DNA of 64,000 bases from Sphingobium sp. AS12 (GTDB lineage Bacteria > Pseudomonadota > Alphaproteobacteria > Sphingomonadales > Sphingomonadaceae): assembly GCF_019097845.1 (NCBI RefSeq), contig NZ_JAHRGM010000085.1:62001-126000 (forward strand), given 5' to 3'. Positions within the stretch are counted from its first letter, which is position 1. Every line of letters begins with the position of its first letter. Shown in pieces: positions 1 through 8,050 of the stretch. Under the pieces are notes generated by a model. That model saw nothing but the letters and a program-made list of their open reading frames with translations. It was not told the DNA's origin and ran no database searches. The translations under genes and the position numbers were made by a program.

Positions 1-8
1 GGTCGGCG

Positions 9-43
9 GGGAACGGGATGGTCGCAGCGGCCATCCCGTTCCC
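9..43 (-). terminator. Perfect 13-bp hairpin downstream of exbB
   Basis: GGGAACGGGATGG at 9-21 pairs without mismatch with 31-43 across a 9-base loop. It lies about 20 bases past the exbB stop. No T-run follows on the minus strand, so it may be an intercistronic RNA-stabilising hairpin rather than a true terminator, particularly if an exbD gene continues beyond the left edge. Confidence 0.5.
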
Positions 44-63
44 GCGCCGGCATCTCAAGACAA

Positions 64-819
64 TCAGGCCTTGGTCGGCGCAGCAACCGGCTTGGCAGCA
101 GGTGCGGCGGGAGCCGGAGCAACGCTGGGCTTAACCGCGCCGTTCGACACCAGATAGGCCAGCAGATCGACCGTGAAGCCGTTAAGCTGTTCGGCGATCG
201 ACTTGTTGCGGCGCTGCAGGAAGTTGTAGGCCAGAACCGCGGGAACGGCCACGGCCAGACCCAGGGCGGTCATGATGAGCGCTTCACCGACGGGACCGGC
301 GACCGCGTCGATCGAAGCCTGACCGGCTGCACCGATCTTGATCAGCGCGCGATAGATGCCGATAACCGTACCGAACAGACCGATGAACGGCGAGGTCGAA
401 CCCACGGTTGCGAGGAAGGCGAGACCGCCGCCCAGCGACGAGTTGATCGCAGCTTCCGAACGGCCGAGCGAACCGTGCAGCCAGTCATGCGCTTCGACCG
501 GATCGGTCAGCTTGGTATGTTCTTCCTGCGCCTTGATGCCGTCATCGACGATCTGCTTGTAGGCGGAGTTCTTTTCCAGCTTGGCCGAGCCTTCCTTGAT
601 GTTGGCGGCGCGCCAGAAGGTCGCACGGACCTTCTTACCCTGGTTGATCACCTTCTGCTGTTCGATCAGCTTGGTGAAGAGAATGTAGAAAGTGCCGACC
701 GACATGCCGCACAGGATGAGGAACACGGTCCAGGCGATCGTGCCGCCCTGTTCCAGGGCTTCCATCAGGCCATAGGGGTTTTCCGGCTTCGGCGCCGCAG
801 CTGCGAGATACATCAACAT
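64..819 (-). CDS. exbB: MotA/TolQ/ExbB proton channel family protein
   Basis: Inner-membrane proton channel that energises TonB-dependent outer-membrane transport. The 251-residue product shows the three-helix ExbB layout: one helix near residues 27-48, a long cytoplasmic loop, then helices near 133-158 and 178-200, the second containing the conserved small-residue run TVGSTSPFIGLFGTVIGIY. The C-terminus is an Ala/Pro-rich tail. The ATG at 819 is preceded by an AGGGAAG ribosome site about nine bases away; a TTG at 825 is too close to that site. The tonB gene lies just upstream on the same strand, so a tonB-exbB(-exbD) operon running out of the window is likely. ExbB rather than TolQ is chosen because of the TonB neighbour. 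Confidence 0.9.
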   Translation of the reverse strand: MLMYLAAAAPKPENPYGLMEALEQGGTIAWTVFLILCGMSVGTFYILFTKLIEQQKVINQGKKVRATFWRAANIKEGSAKLEKNSAYKQIVDDGIKAQEEHTKLTDPVEAHDWLHGSLGRSEAAINSSLGGGLAFLATVGSTSPFIGLFGTVIGIYRALIKIGAAGQASIDAVAGPVGEALIMTALGLAVAVPAVLAYNFLQRRNKSIAEQLNGFTVDLLAYLVSNGAVKPSVAPAPAAPAAKPVAAPTKA

Positions 820-891
820 GTTCAAGACTTCCCTCTCAATGAGATCAAGCTAGAGCAAGACGGCGCCGGGCGCGCACCTTGCCCGTTTGGA

Positions 892-1551
892 TTATTCCGG
901 CAGACGCCAGGTGATACGGCCATTGTACGTATCGGGCATTTCCGCACCATCGGAACCCTTGGCCGGCTTGAACCGCGCACGGCGCGGCAGCAGGCGGCAG
1001 GTCGCCTCATCGAGATCCGGGTGGCCGGTCGAGGAGGTGATGGTGCAGTCGGTTACCCGACCGTCAGCGCCGATTTGCAGGCGGAACCCTGCCGTACCGG
1101 AGCGTTCTTCACGCTGGGCGCGGCTCGGATAATCCGCGTCGCTGAGCCAGCTGCCAGGCGAACTGCGCGGGGTAGCGCGGCTTGCGGCGACAGCAGGCGG
1201 CGGCGGGGCCGGCGGCGGCGGCGGGGCGGCGACCGGAACCGGGTTGAACACCGGAGGAGGCGTCCGAACAACGGTCATGGTCGGCGCAGGCGCCGGGGTC
1301 TGCACGATCGGCGGCGGGGCCACGACCGGCGGCGGCTCGACCGGCTGGTCTGGCGGCGGCGGTGGCGGCTCCTCGTCCGGTGGCGGTGGCTCTTCCTTCA
1401 CGTCGATCACGTTCAGCTGTTCTGCCGCCTTTTTGACATATTTCATGCCAAGACCGGTGACGAAGGCATAGCCAAGAACAGCGTGAATCAGGGCGACGAT
1501 GATGATCGAGACAGTCCGACTCGATCCTTGCGAGTGGTCAGCATAGGCCAT
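892..1551 (-). CDS. tonB: TonB-family energy transducer
   Basis: Periplasm-spanning protein that passes the energy of the ExbB/ExbD channel to TonB-dependent receptors. Its 219 residues comprise a short cytoplasmic start, one membrane anchor at about 14-34, a Pro/Glu then Pro/Ala-rich spacer at about 52-125, and a C-terminal TonB domain at about 135-219 that includes YPSRAQREERSGTAGFRLQI and the Asp-Gly-Arg-Val turn. AAGGAG lies about 12 bases before the ATG. The exbB gene follows 72 bases downstream on the same strand. The 253 bases upstream, shared with a divergent gene, probably hold the promoter; I see no convincing Fur box there. Confidence 0.92.
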   Translation of the reverse strand: MAYADHSQGSSRTVSIIIVALIHAVLGYAFVTGLGMKYVKKAAEQLNVIDVKEEPPPPDEEPPPPPPDQPVEPPPVVAPPPIVQTPAPAPTMTVVRTPPPVFNPVPVAAPPPPPAPPPPAVAASRATPRSSPGSWLSDADYPSRAQREERSGTAGFRLQIGADGRVTDCTITSSTGHPDLDEATCRLLPRRARFKPAKGSDGAEMPDTYNGRITWRLPE

Positions 1552-1804
1552 TCGGCAACGACACTCCTTAACTCATCTTACCAGTGGTTTATACAAATCA
1601 GCCAAAAACGACCCAAGCCGACCGGGCTACCCCGGCCACCTTCGGCCCCTGTCCGTCCAATTGCTACCGTGCAAACTCCTATCGCGGCACATCGTGGCAC
1701 GCAAACGCTTTATCGATATGTTCATTTGCGGTTACCATTTCATAGCGGAATGACTTGCCTGTGACATCCTTGCCACGAGCCAAAAACATAGGACGAAGCT
1801 GATC

Positions 1805-2677
1805 ATGAAATCCACCACCCTGTTGTGCCGGCTCGCGCTGCCATGCCTCATTTCAGCCGCAAATCTCCCGGTTTCTCCGGCTTTAGCGCAACAATCGCCG
1901 ATGGCAGCGCAATCTAGGGCTGCGGCTACCGCCCTGTCCTATGCCGACATTGTAGACTTGGCGGACAATGCCCCGTTGGTCGCCCATGTGCGAATCCGCA
2001 ACATCATCTCATTGAAGCCCGAACAGGCCGGAGACGTTCCTCCAGGCTATAAACGGCTGTTTATCGAAGGCGATGTGACGGGTTTGATTCGCGGTGAGGC
2101 GGGAATCACCCCCCTTGTCAGCTGGCTCTACGATGCCCCGATCGATGCGCGTGGCAAATTGCCCAAGCTAAAGAAAGCACAGGTCATCCTGTTCGCGCGT
2201 CCCGGCAGTCGGCCCGGCCAGATTCAGCTGGTTGCCCGTGACGCGCAGATTCCGGCTACGCCCGCCGAAATCGACCGGGTCAAAGGCATATTGTCGGCAC
2301 TGGTCGCGCGCGATACCCCGCCGCGCATCCTGGGGCTGGGCGATGCCTTCCATGTCGCGGGCACGGTGGCGGGCGAGGGCGAGACGCAGATTTTCCTGCG
2401 CACCGAAAATGGCGATCCGGTGTCGCTCTCGATTCTCCGGCGGCCTGGTGAGCCGCCCCGCTGGGCAGTCGCGCTGGGCGAGATTGTGGACGAAGCCGCG
2501 CGCCCACCGGCTCCTGGCAGCCTGCTCTGGTATCGCCTTGCCTGTGCGCTGCCCCCGGCCCTGCCCGCCCGCGCGGTGCGCACCCTGTCCGTGCAGGATG
2601 CCGAAGCGGCGCGCGCCGACTATCGGGTGGTAATCGAAGCGCTGGGGCCGTGCGGGCGGACGCGGACGCCCGCCTGA
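1805..2677 (+). CDS. Exported hypothetical protein upstream of hom
   Basis: A 290-residue protein that I cannot assign to a family. Residues 1-29 look like a Sec signal peptide (Lys-Ser start, hydrophobic core, SPALA before Gln), so the mature protein should be periplasmic. The rest is soluble, with phrases such as APLVAHVRIRNI and KKAQVILFARPG suggesting beta-rich structure and no membrane helix. Two cysteines (in LACALPP and ALGPCGRT) could form a disulfide. Codon use and GC content match the neighbours. It is divergent from tonB and followed 85 bases later by hom on the same strand. The reading frame is secure; function is unknown. Confidence 0.75.
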   Translation: MKSTTLLCRLALPCLISAANLPVSPALAQQSPMAAQSRAAATALSYADIVDLADNAPLVAHVRIRNIISLKPEQAGDVPPGYKRLFIEGDVTGLIRGEAGITPLVSWLYDAPIDARGKLPKLKKAQVILFARPGSRPGQIQLVARDAQIPATPAEIDRVKGILSALVARDTPPRILGLGDAFHVAGTVAGEGETQIFLRTENGDPVSLSILRRPGEPPRWAVALGEIVDEAARPPAPGSLLWYRLACALPPALPARAVRTLSVQDAEAARADYRVVIEALGPCGRTRTPA

Positions 2678-2762
2678 TACAGCTTTTGCTTGGACGGGCG
2701 CGCACCTGTCGCTATCAGCGCGGGCTTCATCACCTGCGCCGATTATAGAGAGAGACGTCCCC

Positions 2763-4067
2763 ATGACCAATCTGCACCGCCATGCCCCGCTGCGCGTCGC
2801 GCTCGTCGGCCTCGGCACGGTGGGCGGGGGCGTCATCCGGCTGCTCAACACCAATGGCGACCTGATTGCCCGGCGCGCGGGTTGCCCGATCCAGGTCGTC
2901 GCCATTTCCGCGCGCGACCGGAACAAGGATCGCGGTGTCGATCTGTCCCCCTATGAATGGGTGGACGATATGAACAGCCTGGCGACGCGCGACGACATCG
3001 ACGTCGTCGTCGAACTGATCGGCGGGTCAGACGGCCCGGCGCTGACGCTGGCGCGCCACTGCCTGACCGCAGGCAAGCCCTTCGTCACCGCAAACAAGGC
3101 GATGCTCGCCCATCACGGGCTGGACCTGGCGCGCCTTGCAGAAAAGGGCGGCATTGCGCTGAAATATGAAGCCGCTGTCGCAGGCGGCATCCCGGTGATC
3201 AAGGGGATGCGCGAAGGCGCCGCCGCGAACGAGATTTCGCGCGTCTATGGCATCCTCAACGGCACCTGCAACTACATCCTGACGACGATGGAGAAGGAAG
3301 GCCGGGGCTTTGGCGAGGTACTCAAGGAAGCGCAGGAACTGGGCTACGCCGAGGCGGATCCCAGTTTCGACATTGACGGGGTGGATGCCGCGCATAAGCT
3401 GACCATTCTGGCCAGCCTGGCCTTCGGCACCGAATTGGATTTCGCCGCCGTCGCCACCACCGGCATCCGCCACGTCATCGCCGCCGACATTGCCGAAGCC
3501 GCCGCGCTGGGATTCCGCATACGGCTGGTCGGCATGGCGCAGAATGGCGCGGATGGACTGTTCCAGCGGGTCCACCCGATGCTGGTGCCGCTCGATCATC
3601 CGCTGGCCCATGTCGATGGATCGTTGAACGCGGTGGTGGCCGAGGGCAATTTCGTCGGGCGTCTGTTCTTTCAGGGACGCGGCGCGGGCGATGGCCCGAC
3701 GGCGTCGGCCGTCGTCGCCGACCTGATCGACGTCGCACGCGACGAATATGGCGACGCCTTCGCCATGCCGGTCGCCGCGCTGACGCCGCAGAATACCGCT
3801 GACGCGGGCGCGCGGGTGGGCCGCACTTATTTGCGCTTCATGGTGCAGGACCGCCCCGGTGTGCTGGCCGAAATCGCCGCCGCCACTCGCGACGCGGGCG
3901 TATCGATCGAAAGCATGATCCAGCGCGGCGCGCATCAGGAGGATGGCGTGCTGGTCGCCATCGTCACCCATGCGGGCGAGGAACGCTGCATCCGCGACAC
4001 GCTGGAGCGGCTTGCCGGATCGGAAAGCCTGCTCGGCACGCCGATGGTGATGCATATTCTCGACTGA
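2763..4067 (+). CDS. hom: Homoserine dehydrogenase
   Basis: Catalyses the NAD(P)H-dependent step from aspartate semialdehyde to homoserine, the branch towards threonine and methionine. The 434-residue protein begins with a Rossmann motif (VALVGLGTVGGG, about residues 12-23), continues through the central dehydrogenase domain with GILNGTCNYILT and the Asp-rich AEADPSFDIDGVDAAHK, and ends with an ACT domain at about 355-430 (MVQDRPGVLAEIAAATRDAG). The ACT domain implies feedback control by an amino acid, by analogy with threonine-inhibited enzymes. AGAGAGACGTCCCC precedes the ATG, a usable ribosome site. Length is typical of the monofunctional family. Confidence 0.96.
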   Translation: MTNLHRHAPLRVALVGLGTVGGGVIRLLNTNGDLIARRAGCPIQVVAISARDRNKDRGVDLSPYEWVDDMNSLATRDDIDVVVELIGGSDGPALTLARHCLTAGKPFVTANKAMLAHHGLDLARLAEKGGIALKYEAAVAGGIPVIKGMREGAAANEISRVYGILNGTCNYILTTMEKEGRGFGEVLKEAQELGYAEADPSFDIDGVDAAHKLTILASLAFGTELDFAAVATTGIRHVIAADIAEAAALGFRIRLVGMAQNGADGLFQRVHPMLVPLDHPLAHVDGSLNAVVAEGNFVGRLFFQGRGAGDGPTASAVVADLIDVARDEYGDAFAMPVAALTPQNTADAGARVGRTYLRFMVQDRPGVLAEIAAATRDAGVSIESMIQRGAHQEDGVLVAIVTHAGEERCIRDTLERLAGSESLLGTPMVMHILD

Positions 4068-4073
4068 CGGCGT

Positions 4074-4499
4074 TCAATGCTGCCCGGCGCCCTTGAAACG
4101 GTCCGGGAGCGGTGGCGGTGGGGCGAGGTCGGCATCGGGATCAATGATCGCGGTCACGCTTTTGCGCACGACGTCCGCCACCTTGAACACCGACAGGCCG
4201 CCGACACATCCCACCCCTTGCCCGCCGGTCACGCCGCAACTGCCCTGCCTTACCGCCGCTGCCGATGCACGCGGGACATCCCCCCTCACGACATCGCCCT
4301 GTGTAGATTCACGCGGCAGGGGCAGGCGTTCGCGGGCGTTGCGTTCAGCTCGATTCCCACACACGACAATCGCAGTGCCGCTGCGGTCGCAAGGTTTGAC
4401 CACCTGAGTCCTGGCGCGATAGGCGGCCATCAACACTTCGTCCGCCGCGTGCGCATCTAACGGCAAGAGGAGAATGAGGAGGCTGGCCAGGGCTTTCAT
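4074..4499 (-). CDS. Small exported hypothetical protein
   Basis: A 141-residue protein starting at the ATG at 4499, where a clean signal peptide begins (MKALASLLILLLPLDAHAA). The mature part carries four cysteines, in CDRSG, VVCGNR, GSCGV and GVGCV, compatible with two disulfides in the periplasm, and ends in a Pro-rich APPPPLPDRF tail. The phrase IVVCGNRAERNARERLPLP resembles a motif I associate with small sphingomonad secreted proteins of unknown role; that is recollection, not a search. It converges on hom with a six-base gap. A longer in-frame start at 4628 would bury the signal peptide and is rejected. Confidence 0.65.
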   Translation of the reverse strand: MKALASLLILLLPLDAHAADEVLMAAYRARTQVVKPCDRSGTAIVVCGNRAERNARERLPLPRESTQGDVVRGDVPRASAAAVRQGSCGVTGGQGVGCVGGLSVFKVADVVRKSVTAIIDPDADLAPPPPLPDRFKGAGQH

Positions 4500-4609
4500 C
4501 GCACCCAATCCACCATGGAAACATGGCTGCATAATGGCCACTCCCCTTCCCCGCTCGACAAGGACGGGGCAACGGCCTATCCGCTCTGCCCATAAGAAAA
4601 GGCAGAGGA

Positions 4610-5599
4610 ATGAAGATGGTGCAGGCAAGTTCGACGCTGGATCGCGTGTTGGTGCTGGAAATGGTCCGCGTTACCGAAGCGGCGGCCATTGCCGCGTCGA
4701 AGCTGATCGGCCGGGGCGATGAAAAGGCCGCTGACGCTGCCGCCGTCGAGGCCATGCGCCTGGCCTTTAACGACCTCTATATGGACGGGACCGTCGTCAT
4801 TGGCGAAGGCGAGCGCGACGAGGCGCCCATGCTCTATATTGGCGAAAAGGTCGGCAATGCGATCGGCTCCGGCCCGAAGATCGACATCGCGCTCGACCCG
4901 CTGGAAGGCACCACCATCACCGCCAAGGCCGGGCCGAACGCACTGGCCGTGCTGGCCATTTCCGAAGAAGGCGGACTGCTCAACGCACCCGACGTCTATA
5001 TGGACAAGCTAGCGGTGGGACCGGGCTATCCCGACGGGATCATCGATCTGGCCCGGTCGGTAAAGGAGAATGTCGAGGCGGTTGCGGCGGCCAAGGGGGT
5101 GGAACCGGCCGACATCATTGTGTGCGTGCTCGACCGGCCACGCCACGAGAAGTTGATCGCGGAGTTGCGGGCCATTGGCTGTGGCATCATGCTGATCCCC
5201 GATGGCGATGTCGCTGGCGTGATCGCTACCACCGATCCCGAAACCACGATCGACATCTATATGGGATCGGGCGGCGCGCCCGAAGGCGTGCTGGCCTGCG
5301 CGGCGCTGCGCTGCGTCGGCGGGCAGTTCAAGGGGCGGCTGCTGTTCCGCAACGAGGATGAAAAGCAGCGCGCCCGCAAATGGGGGATCACTGATCTCGA
5401 CAAGATTTATGACCTGAAGGAACTGGCCAAGGGCGACTGCATCTTCGCCGCCACCGGGGTCACTGACGGGTCATTGCTCGACGGGGTCAAGCGGCTGCCC
5501 GGAGGCAAGCTGACGACCGAAAGCGTGGTGATGCGCGCCAGCACCGGCACGGTGCGCTGGGTCAAGGGCGAGCATCGGCTGAACCACAAACCGCTTTAA
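4610..5599 (+). CDS. glpX: Fructose-1,6-bisphosphatase, class II (GlpX type)
   Basis: Removes the 1-phosphate of fructose 1,6-bisphosphate in gluconeogenesis, and in some bacteria also acts on sedoheptulose bisphosphate. The 329-residue length and motifs are those of GlpX: VIGEGERDEAPML (about 63-75) and the metal-binding DPLEGTT (about 96-102), followed by GSGGAPEGVLACAALRC in the C-terminal half. A ribosome site (AGGCAGAGGA) precedes the ATG. A strong terminator begins 24 bases after the stop. An unrelated class I FBPase is encoded at 56003-57007, so the cell has two non-homologous enzymes for this step. Confidence 0.95.
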   Translation: MKMVQASSTLDRVLVLEMVRVTEAAAIAASKLIGRGDEKAADAAAVEAMRLAFNDLYMDGTVVIGEGERDEAPMLYIGEKVGNAIGSGPKIDIALDPLEGTTITAKAGPNALAVLAISEEGGLLNAPDVYMDKLAVGPGYPDGIIDLARSVKENVEAVAAAKGVEPADIIVCVLDRPRHEKLIAELRAIGCGIMLIPDGDVAGVIATTDPETTIDIYMGSGGAPEGVLACAALRCVGGQFKGRLLFRNEDEKQRARKWGITDLDKIYDLKELAKGDCIFAATGVTDGSLLDGVKRLPGGKLTTESVVMRASTGTVRWVKGEHRLNHKPL

Positions 5600-5622
5600 G
5601 CGACACTGAGCCGGACATAGTC

Positions 5623-5649
5623 AAAGGGAGCCGACTGGCTCCCTTTTTT
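5623..5649 (+). terminator. Rho-independent terminator of glpX
   Basis: AAAGGGAGCC at 5623-5632 pairs perfectly with 5637-5646 around a four-base loop and runs into six T. The preceding AAA also gives a short U-run on the other strand, so it may serve the converging MerC gene as well. Confidence 0.9.
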
Positions 5650-5655
5650 GTAGGC

Positions 5656-6033
5656 CTAGCGCCCGGCGCGATGGTTGAGGTCGTGGCCCAGCGCCAGGAT
5701 GCCGACGCCGATCAGCGTATAGACGCTTTCCTGCCAGCCATGGTCCATGGTCAGCGCGCCTGCCATCACCCCAAGTCCCAGCGATCCGATCGCGGCGGGC
5801 ATCATGAAGCGGTGGACCATCGCGCCATGGCCAAGCGCGATCGCGCCGAGCAATATGGCCAGCACCAGTCCTGCCTCATGGAAGATCGGGCTTTCAAAAA
5901 TGCCGCCCGCCATCGCCAGCAGGCCCAGCACCACGGCGGTCACGAAGCAATGCGCCAGGCACAGGCCCGACAGCGCGATCGCGAAACGATCGAGGCGGCC
6001 GGACAAGAGGAAATGGCGAAGGGACTGCGACAT
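5656..6033 (-). CDS. MerC-domain membrane protein
   Basis: A 125-residue protein with four predicted membrane helices. It carries the MerC-type signature in the first helix (LSGLCLAHCFVTAVV, with Cys-x3-Cys spacing and a neighbouring His), then FHEAGLVLAILLGAIALGHG and an H-rich end (LGHDLNHRAGR). Classical MerC moves Hg(II), but no mer operon is here. Stand-alone MerC-domain genes in alphaproteobacteria are more often tied to zinc homeostasis, and an imperfect Zur-like element lies upstream. Metal specificity is therefore open. The ribosome site is weak. Confidence 0.8.
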   Translation of the reverse strand: MSQSLRHFLLSGRLDRFAIALSGLCLAHCFVTAVVLGLLAMAGGIFESPIFHEAGLVLAILLGAIALGHGAMVHRFMMPAAIGSLGLGVMAGALTMDHGWQESVYTLIGVGILALGHDLNHRAGR

Positions 6034-6059
6034 GCTGGCCGTTACATAGGCCAGTCGAT

Positions 6060-6080
6060 CGTAAGTTACAACATATCATT
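6060..6080 (-). promoter_or_regulatory. Possible Zur-like operator before the MerC gene
   Basis: On the minus strand the sequence reads GATATGTTGTAACTTAC, an AT-rich stretch with the partial palindrome GTTGTAAC, about 30 bases before the MerC start. It recalls the GATATGTTATA-type half-site of alphaproteobacterial Zur boxes, but the second half is degenerate. This is a resemblance judged by eye. Confidence 0.25.
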
Positions 6081-6122
6081 GGATGTTTTTATGGGCGGGC
6101 GCGAACCTGCCGCCCACTGCGC

Positions 6123-7910
6123 CTAAGCTGCCAGACGCAGGCAGTTACGGCCGCTATGCTTGGCGCGATAGAGCGCCTTGTCCGCTGCTTCAAGCATCGC
6201 CGATCGCGTCGATTCACCGTCCAGTTTGACCAGACCGGCACTGAAGGTGACGGAGATAGCCTCGCCGTCCGCCTCCCCGACCGGGATCGGATCGACCATG
6301 CGGGCGCGCAGCCGTTCACAGATCATGCTGGCACGATCAATGTCGCTGTCAGTCAGCAGGATCGCAAATTCCTCGCCACCCAGACGACCGATACTGTCAA
6401 TGGTCCGCAGCCCCGGCCGCAGCCGTTCGACAAAGGCGCTCAGCACCCGGTCCCCTGCGCCATGGCCGTAACGGTCGTTGACCGCCTTGAAATGGTCAAT
6501 GTCGATCAGCAGCAGACAGGACCGCGCGCCTTGACGCGCGCGCAATATTTCCGCTTCCAGCTTGTCGAGGAAAGCGCGGCGGCTGTCTGCGCCGGTCAGC
6601 GAATCGCGCGCGGCGACCTGTTGCAGCGCCTGCTGGCGCGCCTTGTGCCGGGACATGTCGCGAATCATGCTGACGACGCCGACGGGAACGCCGCGTTCGT
6701 CCACCACGGCGCGGCTGACCATTTCGCACCATTGCAGTTCGCCGTCGGACACGAGGGAGCGAAATTCCACGGTCTGACTCACGCCCGGATGGGCCAGAAC
6801 GCGGCGGTGGGTGGCGATGACGATCGCACGGTCCTGCGGGTCGACCAGATTGGCGGCGGACTGGCCGATCAGCAGTTCGGGCGCGCAGCCAATCTGTTCG
6901 GCAGCCGAGGGGGAAGCATAATGGATGATGCCGTCCACACCGATGTTGAGGACCACGTCGCCGCTATGTTCTGCAATGGCGCGATAGCGCGCCTCGCTAT
7001 CCTGCAACATCAGGAACAGGCGGCGGCGGCTGTTGAGTTCCGCCGCGACCAACATGCTCATCAGGAAGCTGAGCGCGAGGTAGAATTGAAAATATTGGAC
7101 CCGCATACCCGTCGATCCGGGCAGCATGGTCATCGGGCCGACACCGTGCATGGTCGCCACGCCGCCGATCACCGCCAGGATGATGATGGACGCTGCCGCC
7201 CCCATTTGCCCGGTGCGGAAAGCGATCAAAACCAGCGGCAGGAGCGACGCGAACAGCAGCGGATAGCGCGCCCAGAAAAAGATATGCACGATGGTAAGCG
7301 CGAACAGCGCCAGCAGCACGACCATCTCGACCTTCGCCCGCACCGGCGTATCGCGCCACCAGCGGCCACATTCGCCCTGCAAGAACAGGATCAGGATGGG
7401 CGCGAAGGTCAGTCCGCCCAGCACATGGCCGCTATACCATTGCAGCCAGGACGCGCCGAACGGCACCGGCGTCAGGAAGGCCGCGACGCTCGCCGCCATG
7501 GCACCAGCGATCACATTGGCGACGCCGCACAGGGCAATGATGAATATGATCAGCGGGCGGATTGCGCCGATAATCCGGCGATCCGGCACGAACCGACGGC
7601 AGATGATCGCAACGATCAGCGATTCGACGATATTGATCGCCGCCATCGGGATGGCGGCGAGCGGTCCCATGCCGAACAGGGCGGTGGCCATGGCGCTGGC
7701 GATGGCGCAGGCGATGATGGCGCGCGGCCAGTAGCGGGTGCGCGAGGTCAGCAGTTCGGCCATCAGGAAAGCATTGGCGCCCCAGATGAAGGCCAGCCCG
7801 CCTTCAAAGCGGGAGAGCAGCAGCGCCAGCGTCGCCACGACGAAGTAAACGCTGCCGGTGATGACCGGCGCGAGTATCGATGAGGAGTGACGAAGGGCGA
7901 CCCGTTGCAT
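6123..7910 (-). CDS. MASE1-PAS-GGDEF diguanylate cyclase
   Basis: Membrane-bound sensor that should make cyclic di-GMP. The 595-residue protein starts with a MASE1-like block of about eight hydrophobic helices (1-300), continues with a PAS domain (about 315-430; AEHSGDVVLNIGVDGIIHYASP) and ends with a GGDEF domain. The catalytic motif is intact as GGEEF (about 511-515), and an RxxD inhibitory site (RTID, about 502-505) sits five residues before it, so product feedback is expected. There is no EAL domain. The ATG at 7910 lacks a recognisable Shine-Dalgarno sequence. The PilZ protein at 24039 is a possible c-di-GMP receptor in the same window. Confidence 0.92.
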   Translation of the reverse strand: MQRVALRHSSSILAPVITGSVYFVVATLALLLSRFEGGLAFIWGANAFLMAELLTSRTRYWPRAIIACAIASAMATALFGMGPLAAIPMAAINIVESLIVAIICRRFVPDRRIIGAIRPLIIFIIALCGVANVIAGAMAASVAAFLTPVPFGASWLQWYSGHVLGGLTFAPILILFLQGECGRWWRDTPVRAKVEMVVLLALFALTIVHIFFWARYPLLFASLLPLVLIAFRTGQMGAAASIIILAVIGGVATMHGVGPMTMLPGSTGMRVQYFQFYLALSFLMSMLVAAELNSRRRLFLMLQDSEARYRAIAEHSGDVVLNIGVDGIIHYASPSAAEQIGCAPELLIGQSAANLVDPQDRAIVIATHRRVLAHPGVSQTVEFRSLVSDGELQWCEMVSRAVVDERGVPVGVVSMIRDMSRHKARQQALQQVAARDSLTGADSRRAFLDKLEAEILRARQGARSCLLLIDIDHFKAVNDRYGHGAGDRVLSAFVERLRPGLRTIDSIGRLGGEEFAILLTDSDIDRASMICERLRARMVDPIPVGEADGEAISVTFSAGLVKLDGESTRSAMLEAADKALYRAKHSGRNCLRLAA

Positions 7911-7995
7911 GTTGGCAAGGAGGCTAGCGCCGCATCCTTAATATTTGCTCACCATTTGCCCGATATGGAGGGAAAGGCCGCTGCTGTGGCGACGC

Positions 7996-8023
7996 AAAAA
8001 CCCCGGCGCTTTCGCACCGGGGT
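7996..8023 (-). terminator. Rho-independent terminator of katA
   Basis: Read on the minus strand, ACCCCGGTGC, a GAAA tetraloop and GCGCCGGGGT form a ten-pair stem with one wobble, followed by TTTTT. It lies 28 bases past the katA stop. Confidence 0.92.
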
Positions 8024-8050
8024 CGAGCATTTCAACGCTGGGCCGAGGAG

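Noticed and set aside
475..1764. 429-codon plus-strand frame opposite exbB and tonB
   Set aside because: Contains long Arg/Gly runs that are the complement of the TonB Pro-rich codons.
4500..4628. Longer start for the small exported protein
   Set aside because: It would place about 43 residues before a good signal peptide and overlap the glpX start region.
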